From: Desulfuribacillus stibiiarsenatis
GTDB taxonomy: Bacteria; Bacillota; Bacilli; Desulfuribacillales; Desulfuribacillaceae
Assembly (NCBI RefSeq): GCF_001742305.1
Contig: NZ_MJAT01000033.1
Location: forward strand, 62,001 to 126,000
Direction of reading: 5' to 3'
DNA length: 64,000 nt
A model generated the notes under the pieces. That model was not told the DNA's origin. It saw only the letters and a program-made list of their open reading frames with translations, and searched no databases. The stretch's first letter is position 1; each line of letters opens with the position of its first letter. Made by a program: the position numbers and the translations under genes. Below, in pieces: positions 47,883 to 56,668 of this stretch.

Positions 47883-49526
47883 CTAACGCACCTGATATGG
47901 AGTATATTCTGGCCACTCATTGGTCAGAACTTTAGCAAGAAAACGCACCTGTAGTTCTAACATTCTTCGATAAGTTACTTTATAATGAAATAGCGGATGG
48001 GTCGCCTCTTGGTTCATTCTCGTTTGGTATGCTTTAAAGAAATTTTTCCTTCCAGAATCCTTTAATTCACAACCTCCAATAGTTTCTACAAAATCATCTG
48101 GCTTTAGCATCTTCGTGTTTATGGCTGTTATTACGACGGAATCTGCTATTATTGGCCTGAACTCTTCCATAATATCAAGTGCCAATGCAGGTCTTCCGTA
48201 TTTATCTGAGTGAAAAAAACCCAAATATGGATCAAGTCCTACGCGGATGATTGCCTCAATGACATCCTTGGTTAATAACGTGTAAGCAAAGCTTAATAAA
48301 CAGTTAACTGGATCTTTCGGTGGTCTTCTATTCCGATTGACGAAGGCGAACCCTAAATCTTCTTTCAGCAACTTGTTGAAAACACTGTAATAATATTTCG
48401 CTGCAATCCCTTCAACGCCCATGATACTTGCAACGGAATCACAAGTTTTTAATTTTTTTAGACAAGCGTTCAACTCGTTAGCTACGTTATGAATATCGTT
48501 ATCTTTAATCGTGCGATTATACCGTAATAGCGTAGTCCTAGAGTTATTGATTTTCCCCGTGACAAATGCTTTAGCAAATTGCAACGTATGTTTACAGTTG
48601 AGGTTTGCAGCATATTGAGCTTTTCTCAGAATGACGTTTTTGTTTAATGTTGGCTGTAACCACCCTTTGACCTTCCCTTTATCCAATACATAGCAGGAGA
48701 CTCCTAAATCGCACATCGTTGCCAATAAAGATCCTGTCATTGCAGCTGGTTGCCCTAACACTACTTGATCAATAGCAGACAAGGGTATATCTTTTGTTTC
48801 CTCATTGATCTTCAGTTTAATTCTACCTTGCTCTTTTTTTAAATATGCCCCTGGGGTATCAATGTATAGGATTCTTCCTAAATCCATAGAAGGGGATGGT
48901 CTTCTTGGTGTTTTTTTCATATTGTCTTTGCCGTTAGTTTTCTGTATAAGTGCTTCTGTCTCCTCAGGCAGACAGCGGCTAATTAAACTGCAACCGATAC
49001 AACGACTGTCATTCACTGGTTCAGGTATGATATTCTCATCAATCATTACCCTAGCATCTTCAACAGTTTGAAGTGCCAATTCTCTCAATTCTTCTGTGAA
49101 ATCTACTGATATTCGTTGATTTGACTCAGAATAATAGATATATCCCCTATCAATACTCGTCCCAATATTTTCTTCAAGTAATAGAGCTTGCAAACAAAGC
49201 TGAACTCTATCATTTAACTGATTTTGGGCGATACCTTTTTTAAATTCAATCGGATATACTTCTTGTCCATTCTCTTCAATCGTATCCAAAACTCCTACTA
49301 AACCAAGATTATCCGATGTTAAATATACTTTTCGAGTTTGTATCCCAGTCGGTCTTACTTTTCTCTTAATTTCATCTCGTGCCTCTTCCTGCCATTTCCC
49401 TTCCAAAACATGATTGTTCCTCTCATCAGCCATCATAACTGTACGATAGTAGAAATTTCTTGGGCAATATAAGATTTCTGCGATGGATGAAATAGATAAA
49501 TACTCAATCTCAACAGTTTGTTCCAT
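47883..49526 (-). CDS. Cas4-Cas1 fusion protein
   Basis: 547 residues. The Cas4 part (1-185) has the Fe-S cysteines CPRNFYYR near 20 and CIGCSLISRC near 175, and the RecB-type nuclease motif YPIEFKKG near 100. The Cas1 part (about 205-547) shows GRILYIDTPGAYLKKEQGRI, AIDQVVLGQPAAMTG, EGIAAKYYYSVF and HSDKYGRPALALDIMEEFRP with the metal ligands Glu, His and Asp/Glu. Cas4 trims and selects PAM-bearing prespacers and Cas1 integrates them. Such fusions are best known from type I-G (I-U). I chose the ATG at 49526, with GGAGG 9 nt upstream. Confidence 0.94.
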   Translation of the reverse strand: MEQTVEIEYLSISSIAEILYCPRNFYYRTVMMADERNNHVLEGKWQEEARDEIKRKVRPTGIQTRKVYLTSDNLGLVGVLDTIEENGQEVYPIEFKKGIAQNQLNDRVQLCLQALLLEENIGTSIDRGYIYYSESNQRISVDFTEELRELALQTVEDARVMIDENIIPEPVNDSRCIGCSLISRCLPEETEALIQKTNGKDNMKKTPRRPSPSMDLGRILYIDTPGAYLKKEQGRIKLKINEETKDIPLSAIDQVVLGQPAAMTGSLLATMCDLGVSCYVLDKGKVKGWLQPTLNKNVILRKAQYAANLNCKHTLQFAKAFVTGKINNSRTTLLRYNRTIKDNDIHNVANELNACLKKLKTCDSVASIMGVEGIAAKYYYSVFNKLLKEDLGFAFVNRNRRPPKDPVNCLLSFAYTLLTKDVIEAIIRVGLDPYLGFFHSDKYGRPALALDIMEEFRPIIADSVVITAINTKMLKPDDFVETIGGCELKDSGRKNFFKAYQTRMNQEATHPLFHYKVTYRRMLELQVRFLAKVLTNEWPEYTPYQVR

Positions 49527-49621
49527 GAAAAACAACCTCCATTCACTACTATATCTAATCCCAGTATTACCAATTTTCATACCGTTCATAAGTAGTTCTA
49601 AGGCTTATTAATCAGGCCAAT

Positions 49622-50920
49622 TCTTAATTCTCTGTTCGGAAGTTAGATTTGTTGTTACTATACGGTGGAATGTCAAGAGAAGAAAGATCTGTAAGTTTCA
49701 ATTCCTTGTTCGGAAATTAGATTGTTGTTACCTTGACCAAGACGAGGTTATCATAGAGTGGACTAAGGTGTTTCAATTCCCTGTACGGAAATTAGATTGT
49801 TGTTACTTAATATCAATAATACTATCATACAGTTTCATGAAAACGTTTCAATTCCCTGTACGGAAATTAGATTGTTGTTATGCCATTATTGTAAGGCCTC
49901 CTGATACTCATAATGGGTTTCAATTCCCTGTACGGAAATTAGATTGTTGTTACTGTAAATGAAATAAACAAAGGAAACATAACTATTGAGTTTCAATTCC
50001 CTGTACGGAAATTAGATTGTTGTTACATTAACAGTTTATCAAATACAGGTGACTTTACCGATGTTTCAATTCCCTGTACGGAAATTAGATTGTTGTTACA
50101 GAAACTTCATTCCGTTGAAAAACAAGATTTTATCGATGAAGTTTCAATTCCCTGTACGGAAATTAGATTGTTGTTACTGATCTTCAGACATTACAGGATA
50201 AAGCAGCTGAAGGTAAGTTTCAATTCCCTGTACGGAAATTAGATTGTTGTTACAATTTATGACGATAGGTTCACACAAGCGAGTTCACTTTTGTTTCAAT
50301 TCCCTGTACGGAAATTAGATTGTTGTTACATAAGGAGCTTTACAATGTGAGCGTAGACGTATTATTGTTTCAATTCCCTGTACGGAAATTAGATTGTTGT
50401 TACCTGACAATTTGCAAGAGTAAATTCGGACTTCGTGTTTCAATTCCCTGTACGGAAATTAGATTGTTGTTACCCAATTGATTATGAGATTGCCAAAGAA
50501 AACGGAATATCGTTTCAATTCCCTGTACGGAAATTAGATTGTTGTTACCCCAACGGGCAGACCTCCCCCTAGCGTTGCATTGTTTATGTTTCAATTCCCT
50601 GTACGGAAATTAGATTGTTGTTACGTCGATGTAAATGCTGTAACAGCTGGAGTTCATATGTTTCAATTCCCTGTACGGAAATTAGATTGTTGTTACTTAA
50701 AAATCTTAATAACTTACCTGAATGCGAGGATAAGTTTCAATTCCCTGTACGGAAATTAGATTGTTGTTACCAAGAGGTCGAGGTATACAAGTTTAAGTTT
50801 GCCGGCGAGTTTCAATTCCCTGTACGGAAATTAGATTGTTGTTACGAAAACTTTAATCCATCTCGTGAAGTTACTGTTTATTCGTTTCAATTCCCTGTAC
50901 GGAAATTAGATTGTTGTTAC
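49622..50920 (-). CRISPR. CRISPR array 2: 18 repeats of 37 nt, 17 spacers
   Basis: Repeats begin GTTTCAATTCCCTGTACGG and end AAATTAGATTGTTGTTAC on the plus strand, differing from array 1 at TTA/GTA and ATGTT/ATTGT. The oldest repeat (49622-49658) is strongly decayed and the next (49695) has two changes, so the leader is at the high-coordinate end, next to cas6. Transcription is on the minus strand and would run towards cas4-cas1, which starts 95 nt after the last repeat. Confidence 0.98.
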
Positions 50921-51244
50921 CGCATCAGAGTTTTTCCATTATCAGTTATGTGTTGTGTCGCTATAAATCGAGAGGCTCAGTTTTAAAAGTGGATTTGCGT
51001 ACAAAGAAACTAGTTTGGTAATTCTAAAGCTTATTTTACATAGAATTCTAAACATCGAGCAACTTCTGAAAAAATTAGCCACCCTGAACCTCTCGAAAAA
51101 ATAATTATTATGTGTAGCCTATCTACTTCTATACTTCTTCTAGACTATTTAGTAAATTTCCTTCTTACGTAAAGATTTGAGTAATAACGGATAATAGCAA
51201 ACTAGTAAGGATTCCACTACATTGTCTAGAAACTTTTAAGCAAA
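50921..51244 (-). promoter_or_regulatory. Leader of CRISPR array 2
   Basis: Non-coding AT-rich DNA between cas6 and array 2. TCGAGAG (50968-50974) and CTCTCGA (51090-51096) sit 47 nt from the repeat and span the same length as in leader 1; here the arms extend to 12 of 13 pairs. The block CGAGCAACT (51056) with AGCCACCC is shared. Confidence 0.85.
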
Positions 51245-52015
51245 CTACTTCATCAATCGTACTTGTCCCATTCCCATTGTTGTTTTATAGCCTACTCCTG
51301 AAAAGGCAGCAAACTGAGACAACGAATTTACTGCCCATTTCATTACTTCTGCTGAATCGCTTGGTAGTGTATAGTTACATATCCCCTTAAAACCAATCAA
51401 GTTATAGTTTTTGAATGGAACCATAATCGTTTTCAACTCATACTTTGATACATTTATTTGAGAGAAATCTACAATTGGCAACTGAACTTCACTGAAATAT
51501 TCCCATTTATCTTGCAAACTACCAAATACTAATTCGGGCTCTGGAAAAAGCAACGTTTTCCCACTACTACGAAAGCAAGTTGGGGCGGTAAATTCAATAT
51601 TAATTCGCGAGTCCTGATATCCTGCCGCCATAAAATCATAATATGTTTCTTTACTTATCAATTCTTTTGCCTCTACTACTACGAAACCAGCACTTCCAAT
51701 CACCAATAAATTCTTCTTTAGATATTCAAGCATATCAGGCAGACTATTAGTCAATCTTTCTGTCAAAGTCGCCAAAGTAAATGAGCAAATGCTTCCTTCT
51801 TCAATCTGTGCTACACCATCACGCCGCTGAAGCTTTCCAGCTAACGGTCCAATGCTAAATGGTTTGTACTGCATTTGATGAATCTCAGAAGCTAGCTCAT
51901 TATCAATATTCTCTACCGCCTTAAAAAATAATCCGTGTAATTCTGCCCCTCCATGTCCTTTGATTATTCCTGATTCCTGGCAAAGTAATTGTATTGAGAT
52001 TTTTTTTAGTTGCAT
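51245..52015 (-). CDS. cas6: CRISPR-associated endoribonuclease Cas6
   Basis: 256 residues. The C-terminal glycine-rich loop AAFSGVGYKTTMGMGQVRL is the Cas6 hallmark; HGGAELHGLFFKAVEN near residue 25 holds the likely catalytic His. Cas6 cuts the repeat 8 nt before the spacer to release crRNAs with an ATTGAAAC handle. The ATG at 52015 has GGAGG 10 nt upstream; the csm5-like gene stops 49 nt upstream. One Cas6 presumably processes both arrays, since their repeats end alike. Confidence 0.9.
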   Translation of the reverse strand: MQLKKISIQLLCQESGIIKGHGGAELHGLFFKAVENIDNELASEIHQMQYKPFSIGPLAGKLQRRDGVAQIEEGSICSFTLATLTERLTNSLPDMLEYLKKNLLVIGSAGFVVVEAKELISKETYYDFMAAGYQDSRINIEFTAPTCFRSSGKTLLFPEPELVFGSLQDKWEYFSEVQLPIVDFSQINVSKYELKTIMVPFKNYNLIGFKGICNYTLPSDSAEVMKWAVNSLSQFAAFSGVGYKTTMGMGQVRLMK

Positions 52016-52064
52016 GTAAGGAAATCCTCCAATTGCCAATTAAGTTGATACTATTTTGTTATAT

Positions 52065-52895
52065 CTATTCCATAACTTCTTTTATGTTAACCAATCCATA
52101 AGGTAAAAATAGTACTTTATCAATAAATAATGCCCCTGCATTTTCTTCTAAACCTAGGATTGAGTGTTTCAGACCTTTGTATCCACCGATTATGATTAGG
52201 TTATTATTAGCTAGCGTATCTTTAAGCTTATTATTTATTCGAGTTAAATCGTTAAATTCTGGATTCATTTCTTGTAATTTATCTAGATATTCTAGCATTT
52301 TTTTTACTTTTATCTCGGTAGTATAAGAAATATTTTTAAGAAAAGAATTAATCGAAAAATCACTAGGGATTGATATTGTCAATTGTAGTTCAACATTAGG
52401 TTTTAACATTTCTATAGCAACATTTTCAAAAAATGGTTCCCACTTAACTTTTTTACGCTCCGTTTCGTTTTCCGTTTCGTTTTCCGTTTCGTTTTCCGTT
52501 TCGTTTTTTTTGGGCGATTTAATGTGGTTTGAAGCCAAAAAATCCCTATTAAGATATTGTACTTTATGTAAATTTCGAAGTTCAATACTAGTATTTTGAA
52601 GAGGAACATCATCGACAATAATTTTAGTTTCTCTATTATTTGAAGCATGTACCATAGCTCCCTTCAAAGAAGAACCTGGTATATAATAGTTGGTCTCTTT
52701 CGGCGAGTATTCTTCATATTGACCGTATTGATAAAATGGATAGATAATATTAGGAGTCTCATCATCTGGCCATTTATCATCAAGGTCTTGATATTCATAA
52801 TCAACATTTTTGTAAAAGGCTTGGCTTTCCCTTGGCGATATAATTATATATGATTTTGTTTCTAATTTAATTTTATATTTTTTGTAATTATTCAT
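52065..52895 (-). CDS. Type III RAMP protein, Csm5-like (Cas7 group)
   Basis: About 276 residues. YYIPGSSLKGAMVHA near residue 75 is the RAMP motif (IPGSSLKGAIR in Csm5). In type III-A complexes Csm5 caps the 3' end of the crRNA filament. A run of four NETE units lies in the middle, coded by a 12-bp tandem repeat. I chose the ATG at 52895 (MNNYKKYKIKLE), overlapping the stop of the upstream gene by 8 nt; the longer frame to 52964 would overlap it by 77 nt. A Csm5 assignment rests on position and motif. Confidence 0.78.
   Translation of the reverse strand: MNNYKKYKIKLETKSYIIISPRESQAFYKNVDYEYQDLDDKWPDDETPNIIYPFYQYGQYEEYSPKETNYYIPGSSLKGAMVHASNNRETKIIVDDVPLQNTSIELRNLHKVQYLNRDFLASNHIKSPKKNETENETENETENETERKKVKWEPFFENVAIEMLKPNVELQLTISIPSDFSINSFLKNISYTTEIKVKKMLEYLDKLQEMNPEFNDLTRINNKLKDTLANNNLIIIGGYKGLKHSILGLEENAGALFIDKVLFLPYGLVNIKEVME
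52461..52508. repeat. 12-bp tandem repeat, four copies, inside the csm5-like gene
   Basis: Unit CGTTTCGTTTTC on the plus strand; the last copy ends in T. In frame on the minus strand it codes for the acidic repeat NETE four times, flanked by lysines. Units can be gained or lost without frameshift. Confidence 0.95.
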
Positions 52896-53889
52896 AAACC
52901 AGTGCCCCCCTACTCTGCAATGGATATAAAAAGGAGTTGCCAAACACGATGGAATTCTTGTCAAATTTCGCTTCTATAGATTGAGTCAAATCATTAAGTT
53001 TATACTTATTGGTACAAGCTATGATACTACCAGAAGAAATAAAGCTCAGAAAATGATTGTCCTTCTCAATAATGTGCGTATCCCAACTCCCAACCATTTC
53101 AAAAGGTCTACGATCAGATGTGTATAGTTGCAAAACGGAATTATTATAGTCAATATGCTCTGGAATCATCATCCCTAGATTAAGATAGTGATTTGAATTA
53201 TGATTGTTTACTTTTTCTGTTATTGCAGATTTGAAAGTAAATAAATTGAACCCCTGCGATGCCCTTTTTCCTAGTACTACTATTTCTTTTTTCTCTACTA
53301 ATGAATACAGACAACTTAGAAACTTATCGACCAAATCCGCATAAATATTTTCGTAACATGGAATTCCGACAAAGAACTCATAATCTGTTATTACCTTGTG
53401 TTCTTTGCTTTTACTCGAATGAGGAATGAGAACATATTCATTTTTTGGCACTGAATACAGGTCATTCCCTATACCAGCCAACTGATAAACATCTTCTTTT
53501 ATTCCCAGTCGAATTTGTTGACTTGAAACCTTGGATATATAGTCGAAATTAAAAACGTTGCTATCAATACTGCTGATATCTGACAGAAGGTTCCATTGGC
53601 ATTTGCTAACAAAGTCTAGTTTCTTAATCTGCTTATAATACTCTTTCTTCCCATCACCTTGATATCGAGAAATCAAATAGTTTTTAGGCGTCGGGATATA
53701 ATTTTCTGGTAACATATCTGAAATCATTAGAGTTATCTGCTTTTGTTTAACAGCCTTTACAAACATCTGTCCTTTTTCATGCCCATATTGATCAGAAAAC
53801 AAGTACATTAGACAGCCAAATATTTTTTGTGAATCAGGCAACTGTGTCATTTGTCCATTTAATTTCATTTGTATTTTATGTATCTCCAT
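52888..53889 (-). CDS. Type III RAMP protein, Csm4-like (Cas5 group)
   Basis: 333 residues. The N-terminal GQMTQLPDSQKIFGCLMYLF corresponds to the SDTLFGAL-type helix of Csm4, and VLGKRASQGFNLF near 210 is the glycine-rich RAMP loop. Csm4 binds the 5' handle of the crRNA and Cas10. GGAGGG lies 11 nt before the ATG at 53889. It lies between the csm3-like gene (23 nt upstream) and the csm5-like gene (8-nt overlap), the order of type III-A operons. Confidence 0.8.
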   Translation of the reverse strand: MEIHKIQMKLNGQMTQLPDSQKIFGCLMYLFSDQYGHEKGQMFVKAVKQKQITLMISDMLPENYIPTPKNYLISRYQGDGKKEYYKQIKKLDFVSKCQWNLLSDISSIDSNVFNFDYISKVSSQQIRLGIKEDVYQLAGIGNDLYSVPKNEYVLIPHSSKSKEHKVITDYEFFVGIPCYENIYADLVDKFLSCLYSLVEKKEIVVLGKRASQGFNLFTFKSAITEKVNNHNSNHYLNLGMMIPEHIDYNNSVLQLYTSDRRPFEMVGSWDTHIIEKDNHFLSFISSGSIIACTNKYKLNDLTQSIEAKFDKNSIVFGNSFLYPLQSRGALVYE

Positions 53890-53912
53890 AAGAGCTTCAG
53901 CCCTCCTTATAA

Positions 53913-54620
53913 TTAGCCTTGATCTTGAAAATCTATTATTATTTTCCCATAGCCTCTACTTTTTGAGTTCCCAATTCTATAAATTCCTTCGTTAAATTTA
54001 GTTAAACTAGACTTTACAAAATCACGAACTATTTTTAAGCTTTGTTCATTACTAAAATTATAGAAATCGATTTCCCCTGCAAATGTAATACCCTTTATAA
54101 CAGACTTATATGTTCTCGGGTTTGAACTAACCGTTGATTTCTCTTTATCTTCCGTTATAGAATTCTTACTATCTATAGAAAAGCACTGTTCTGATTGAAG
54201 TGAATGGTTCATTACATGAAAGTCAGAAAAAATTAGCTTTGGTGACCGATTGACTCCTTCGATACCAAATAAATATTCTAACGATATTCGCTCTTTTGTA
54301 TTTAGAAATTGTTGCAATGCTTTGTCTAACTTCACCTTGTCATCCATACGATGTAATAATGTTATCTTTTCTTCTTCTGTTTTAAAATAATCTTCGTATA
54401 TTTGAACTATATATTTGTTAGAGTTATCCTGTATTGTAATCATGTCTTTAATCATAGCCCTAAAAGCACCTTTGAATGATGATGCTGGTATATATGGTTT
54501 GCCCTCATTGTCTAAAACAGTGCACTGATCAATTCCGCCAATCTCAAAAGTCGAGGGTGCACCACCAATAAAAAGATTCGAGTCCGTAGTTATAATTATT
54601 TTTAAAGGATTTCGTTTCAC
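53913..54620 (-). CDS. csm3: Type III RAMP protein, Csm3-like (Cas7 backbone)
   Basis: 235 residues. SNLFIGGAPSTFEIGGIDQCTVL at residues 14-36 contains the Asp (GGID) that cuts target RNA in Csm3; PYIPASSFKGAFRAMI follows, and GNSKSRGYGKIIID is the C-terminal glycine loop. It forms the repeated backbone of the effector and cleaves target RNA every 6 nt. The start is GTG at 54620, overlapping the cas10 stop (GTGA), with GGCGGGG 7 nt upstream. RNA cleavage is thus predicted to be intact. Confidence 0.88.
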   Translation of the reverse strand: MKRNPLKIIITTDSNLFIGGAPSTFEIGGIDQCTVLDNEGKPYIPASSFKGAFRAMIKDMITIQDNSNKYIVQIYEDYFKTEEEKITLLHRMDDKVKLDKALQQFLNTKERISLEYLFGIEGVNRSPKLIFSDFHVMNHSLQSEQCFSIDSKNSITEDKEKSTVSSNPRTYKSVIKGITFAGEIDFYNFSNEQSLKIVRDFVKSSLTKFNEGIYRIGNSKSRGYGKIIIDFQDQG

Positions 54621-56656
54621 TTGATTACCCCGCCTTTTTTATTTTTTTGTTGATGGTTTTTGTTACCTGTTCGTTTATTATCTTTGTCTTTTTCTTTTTC
54701 GAAAGCATCTTTGTAAATATTTTTAAAGGCAATTAAGGCATTATCGTAGTTATAAAAGTTTATCAAAGAATCTATGAAATCCTCATCCCAATATTTTTGT
54801 TCGGAATTATCTGACGCCTTTTTCTCAAAAACTGTCGAATTAAAATCTTTATAGTAGACAGGTTTTTCTTTACTATCTGTTTTCTGGTCTTCACGCAACT
54901 TTGTATGTTTTAGTATGGCAACAGTTCGTTCTATAGATTGTAAATTTTTATATTTCTTTAATTTGAATAACATTGATGAAGTAAGTTTTACTTTGCAGTA
55001 TATTTCAATCCGTCCACTATGCTTTTTTCTTTCTATAAAAAGTTTTCCGTAGGGGTTTCTATTAATAATATGATCATATAAATAGCGAAGCGGTTTAGTA
55101 TATACGAGGCTTTTGATCTTTAAAAGCTTCCAATAATCATTATTAAACTCTATCTCCGTTAATTCCTCATTAAAAGTGGCTTTAAATCGCTCATCAGAAA
55201 AAAACATTAATAGTCGAAGCTTTTTTTCAAACCAGTATTTAGTGTTCTCGTTAAGAGTAATTTCTAGTGAAGGTCTAGAATTACTTGATACATTTGTTAA
55301 TAGAAAATCTATCAATAGTTTTTTTAACACCAATTCGGGCTTGGACTTTTGCCTGTCACCGATATACTCAGGAGTTAGATGGTACAATACTGAATTGATA
55401 TACGCTATATTGTTCCCTTTGATGGTTGTGTCCGTGATTCTGTCTAGCAGCTTATGAAAGTAGCTTGGGGTTCCTAAACTATCACAGCCCTTTAATCGAA
55501 TATAGTTTAATAGTTTTACTTCGTTATACAGTTTGCTCCAGCCAATTTTTGATCCCTTCCCCTTAAACTCTTCATATGATGCAAAGAACGTATTATTTAT
55601 GCATATTCCTACTTTAATAATTCCTGGCTCTTTATTCTTTTTCGCTATATTCAACTGATTTTCTACACGTTCATAATAATAACGTATTGGTTGTTTATTA
55701 TATGATATATCTATCCCTACACTCATTGAGAGCTTTTTATCGCTATCAATCTCTTGTTCAATTTTTATATTCATTTCATTTAGCATTGTCTTCAGTAAGT
55801 TGACTGCCGTGAAAATATGATTGACATTAACAGCAAAAAAAATGTCGTCTCCTGCAACATAGAATGGAAACATCTTGAAATTTTTCACTTTCATTTTTTC
55901 ATAATAATGGTGGAGCTTATCTAGAGATATAAAATCCGATAAAATTTGACTTAGCTTGTCATAGGAGCTTGCATTATCTATCCTTTTAAACAGATCACCT
56001 ACTCCATCCAAATCCGCCTTAATAACTGCAATTCTGTATTGTTCATTTTTTCTCCCATCTTGCTGATTCTCCTGGTATACGTCTGGCAGCAGATCATCAA
56101 TATTTTTAGCAAAAATGTATTCATTCACTGTAGAGGCTTCCTTAGCTTCCTCTTTATGAAACCCTATTTTAATGCAGCTTTTAGGAATATATGTTGCTTC
56201 TGGAAAGCGGAATAAAATTTCCTTATTCGCTTCTATAATACTGTTCCTACTTTTTGGGTCTTCTAATTTTTGCTTGCAAGTTCGAATATTAGCTAATTTA
56301 TCAAAAGAATCTTCAATAATCACATATTTCAGTTCAACCTGACCAGCAAATAGATGGTAATAATCACGGTATAGCTCATTTAGTTTTTGAATCACTATCT
56401 CTTTTAAGAGTACTGTTTTAAAAATTACTTTTCCAGGTATACTTAGTAAAATCTTACTCTGGTTTTCGTGCTTTCCCTCTATATAAAACTTCTTTTGCAC
56501 AGCTTCCATAAATAATTGAGAAATCTCTCTAGATGAGTTGCAAATAGTTTTCAGTGTATCTTCTTCTTTTTGTTTCTCTTGCTCGTGTGCTCTTATAGCG
56601 TGATAGAGAAAATTTTGAATTTTATCGATTGTAATAGCTACAATTAAACTTCTCAT
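54617..56656 (-). CDS. cas10: Cas10/Csm1-like large subunit without HD domain, AGDD variant
   Basis: 679 residues. The protein starts almost at the first palm domain (AITIDKIQNFLYHA, residues 7-20, the DISGIQxF region), so the N-terminal HD DNase of typical Csm1 is absent. The second palm has KADLDGVGDLF (D215, D217) and VAGDDIFFAV (268-271), where the usual GGDD is AGDD. The metal ligands for cyclic oligoadenylate synthesis therefore remain, with a changed loop. About 190 C-terminal residues (from FIERKKHSGRIEIY) are extra, ending in a Lys/Asn-rich tail. GGAGG lies 6 nt before the ATG at 56656, and the DUF6602 gene is 12 nt upstream. Confidence 0.88.
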   Translation of the reverse strand: MRSLIVAITIDKIQNFLYHAIRAHEQEKQKEEDTLKTICNSSREISQLFMEAVQKKFYIEGKHENQSKILLSIPGKVIFKTVLLKEIVIQKLNELYRDYYHLFAGQVELKYVIIEDSFDKLANIRTCKQKLEDPKSRNSIIEANKEILFRFPEATYIPKSCIKIGFHKEEAKEASTVNEYIFAKNIDDLLPDVYQENQQDGRKNEQYRIAVIKADLDGVGDLFKRIDNASSYDKLSQILSDFISLDKLHHYYEKMKVKNFKMFPFYVAGDDIFFAVNVNHIFTAVNLLKTMLNEMNIKIEQEIDSDKKLSMSVGIDISYNKQPIRYYYERVENQLNIAKKNKEPGIIKVGICINNTFFASYEEFKGKGSKIGWSKLYNEVKLLNYIRLKGCDSLGTPSYFHKLLDRITDTTIKGNNIAYINSVLYHLTPEYIGDRQKSKPELVLKKLLIDFLLTNVSSNSRPSLEITLNENTKYWFEKKLRLLMFFSDERFKATFNEELTEIEFNNDYWKLLKIKSLVYTKPLRYLYDHIINRNPYGKLFIERKKHSGRIEIYCKVKLTSSMLFKLKKYKNLQSIERTVAILKHTKLREDQKTDSKEKPVYYKDFNSTVFEKKASDNSEQKYWDEDFIDSLINFYNYDNALIAFKNIYKDAFEKEKDKDNKRTGNKNHQQKNKKGGVIK

Positions 56657-56668
56657 AGCTTTCCTCCT

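Noticed and set aside
49768-50986. Open reading frames across CRISPR array 2
   Set aside because: Repeat-derived peptides such as FQFPVRKLDCCY in each unit; artefacts of the array.
52896-52964. N-terminal extension of the csm5-like protein
   Set aside because: It would overlap csm4 by 77 nt; MNNYKKYKIKLE at 52895 fits a RAMP start better.
53913-54620. Reading the csm3-like protein as a Cmr-type (III-B) subunit
   Set aside because: The GGID and IPASSFKGAFR arrangement, single Csm3-like gene and Csm4/Csm5 order fit III-A better; no Cmr1, Cmr3, Cmr4 or Cmr6 set is visible.
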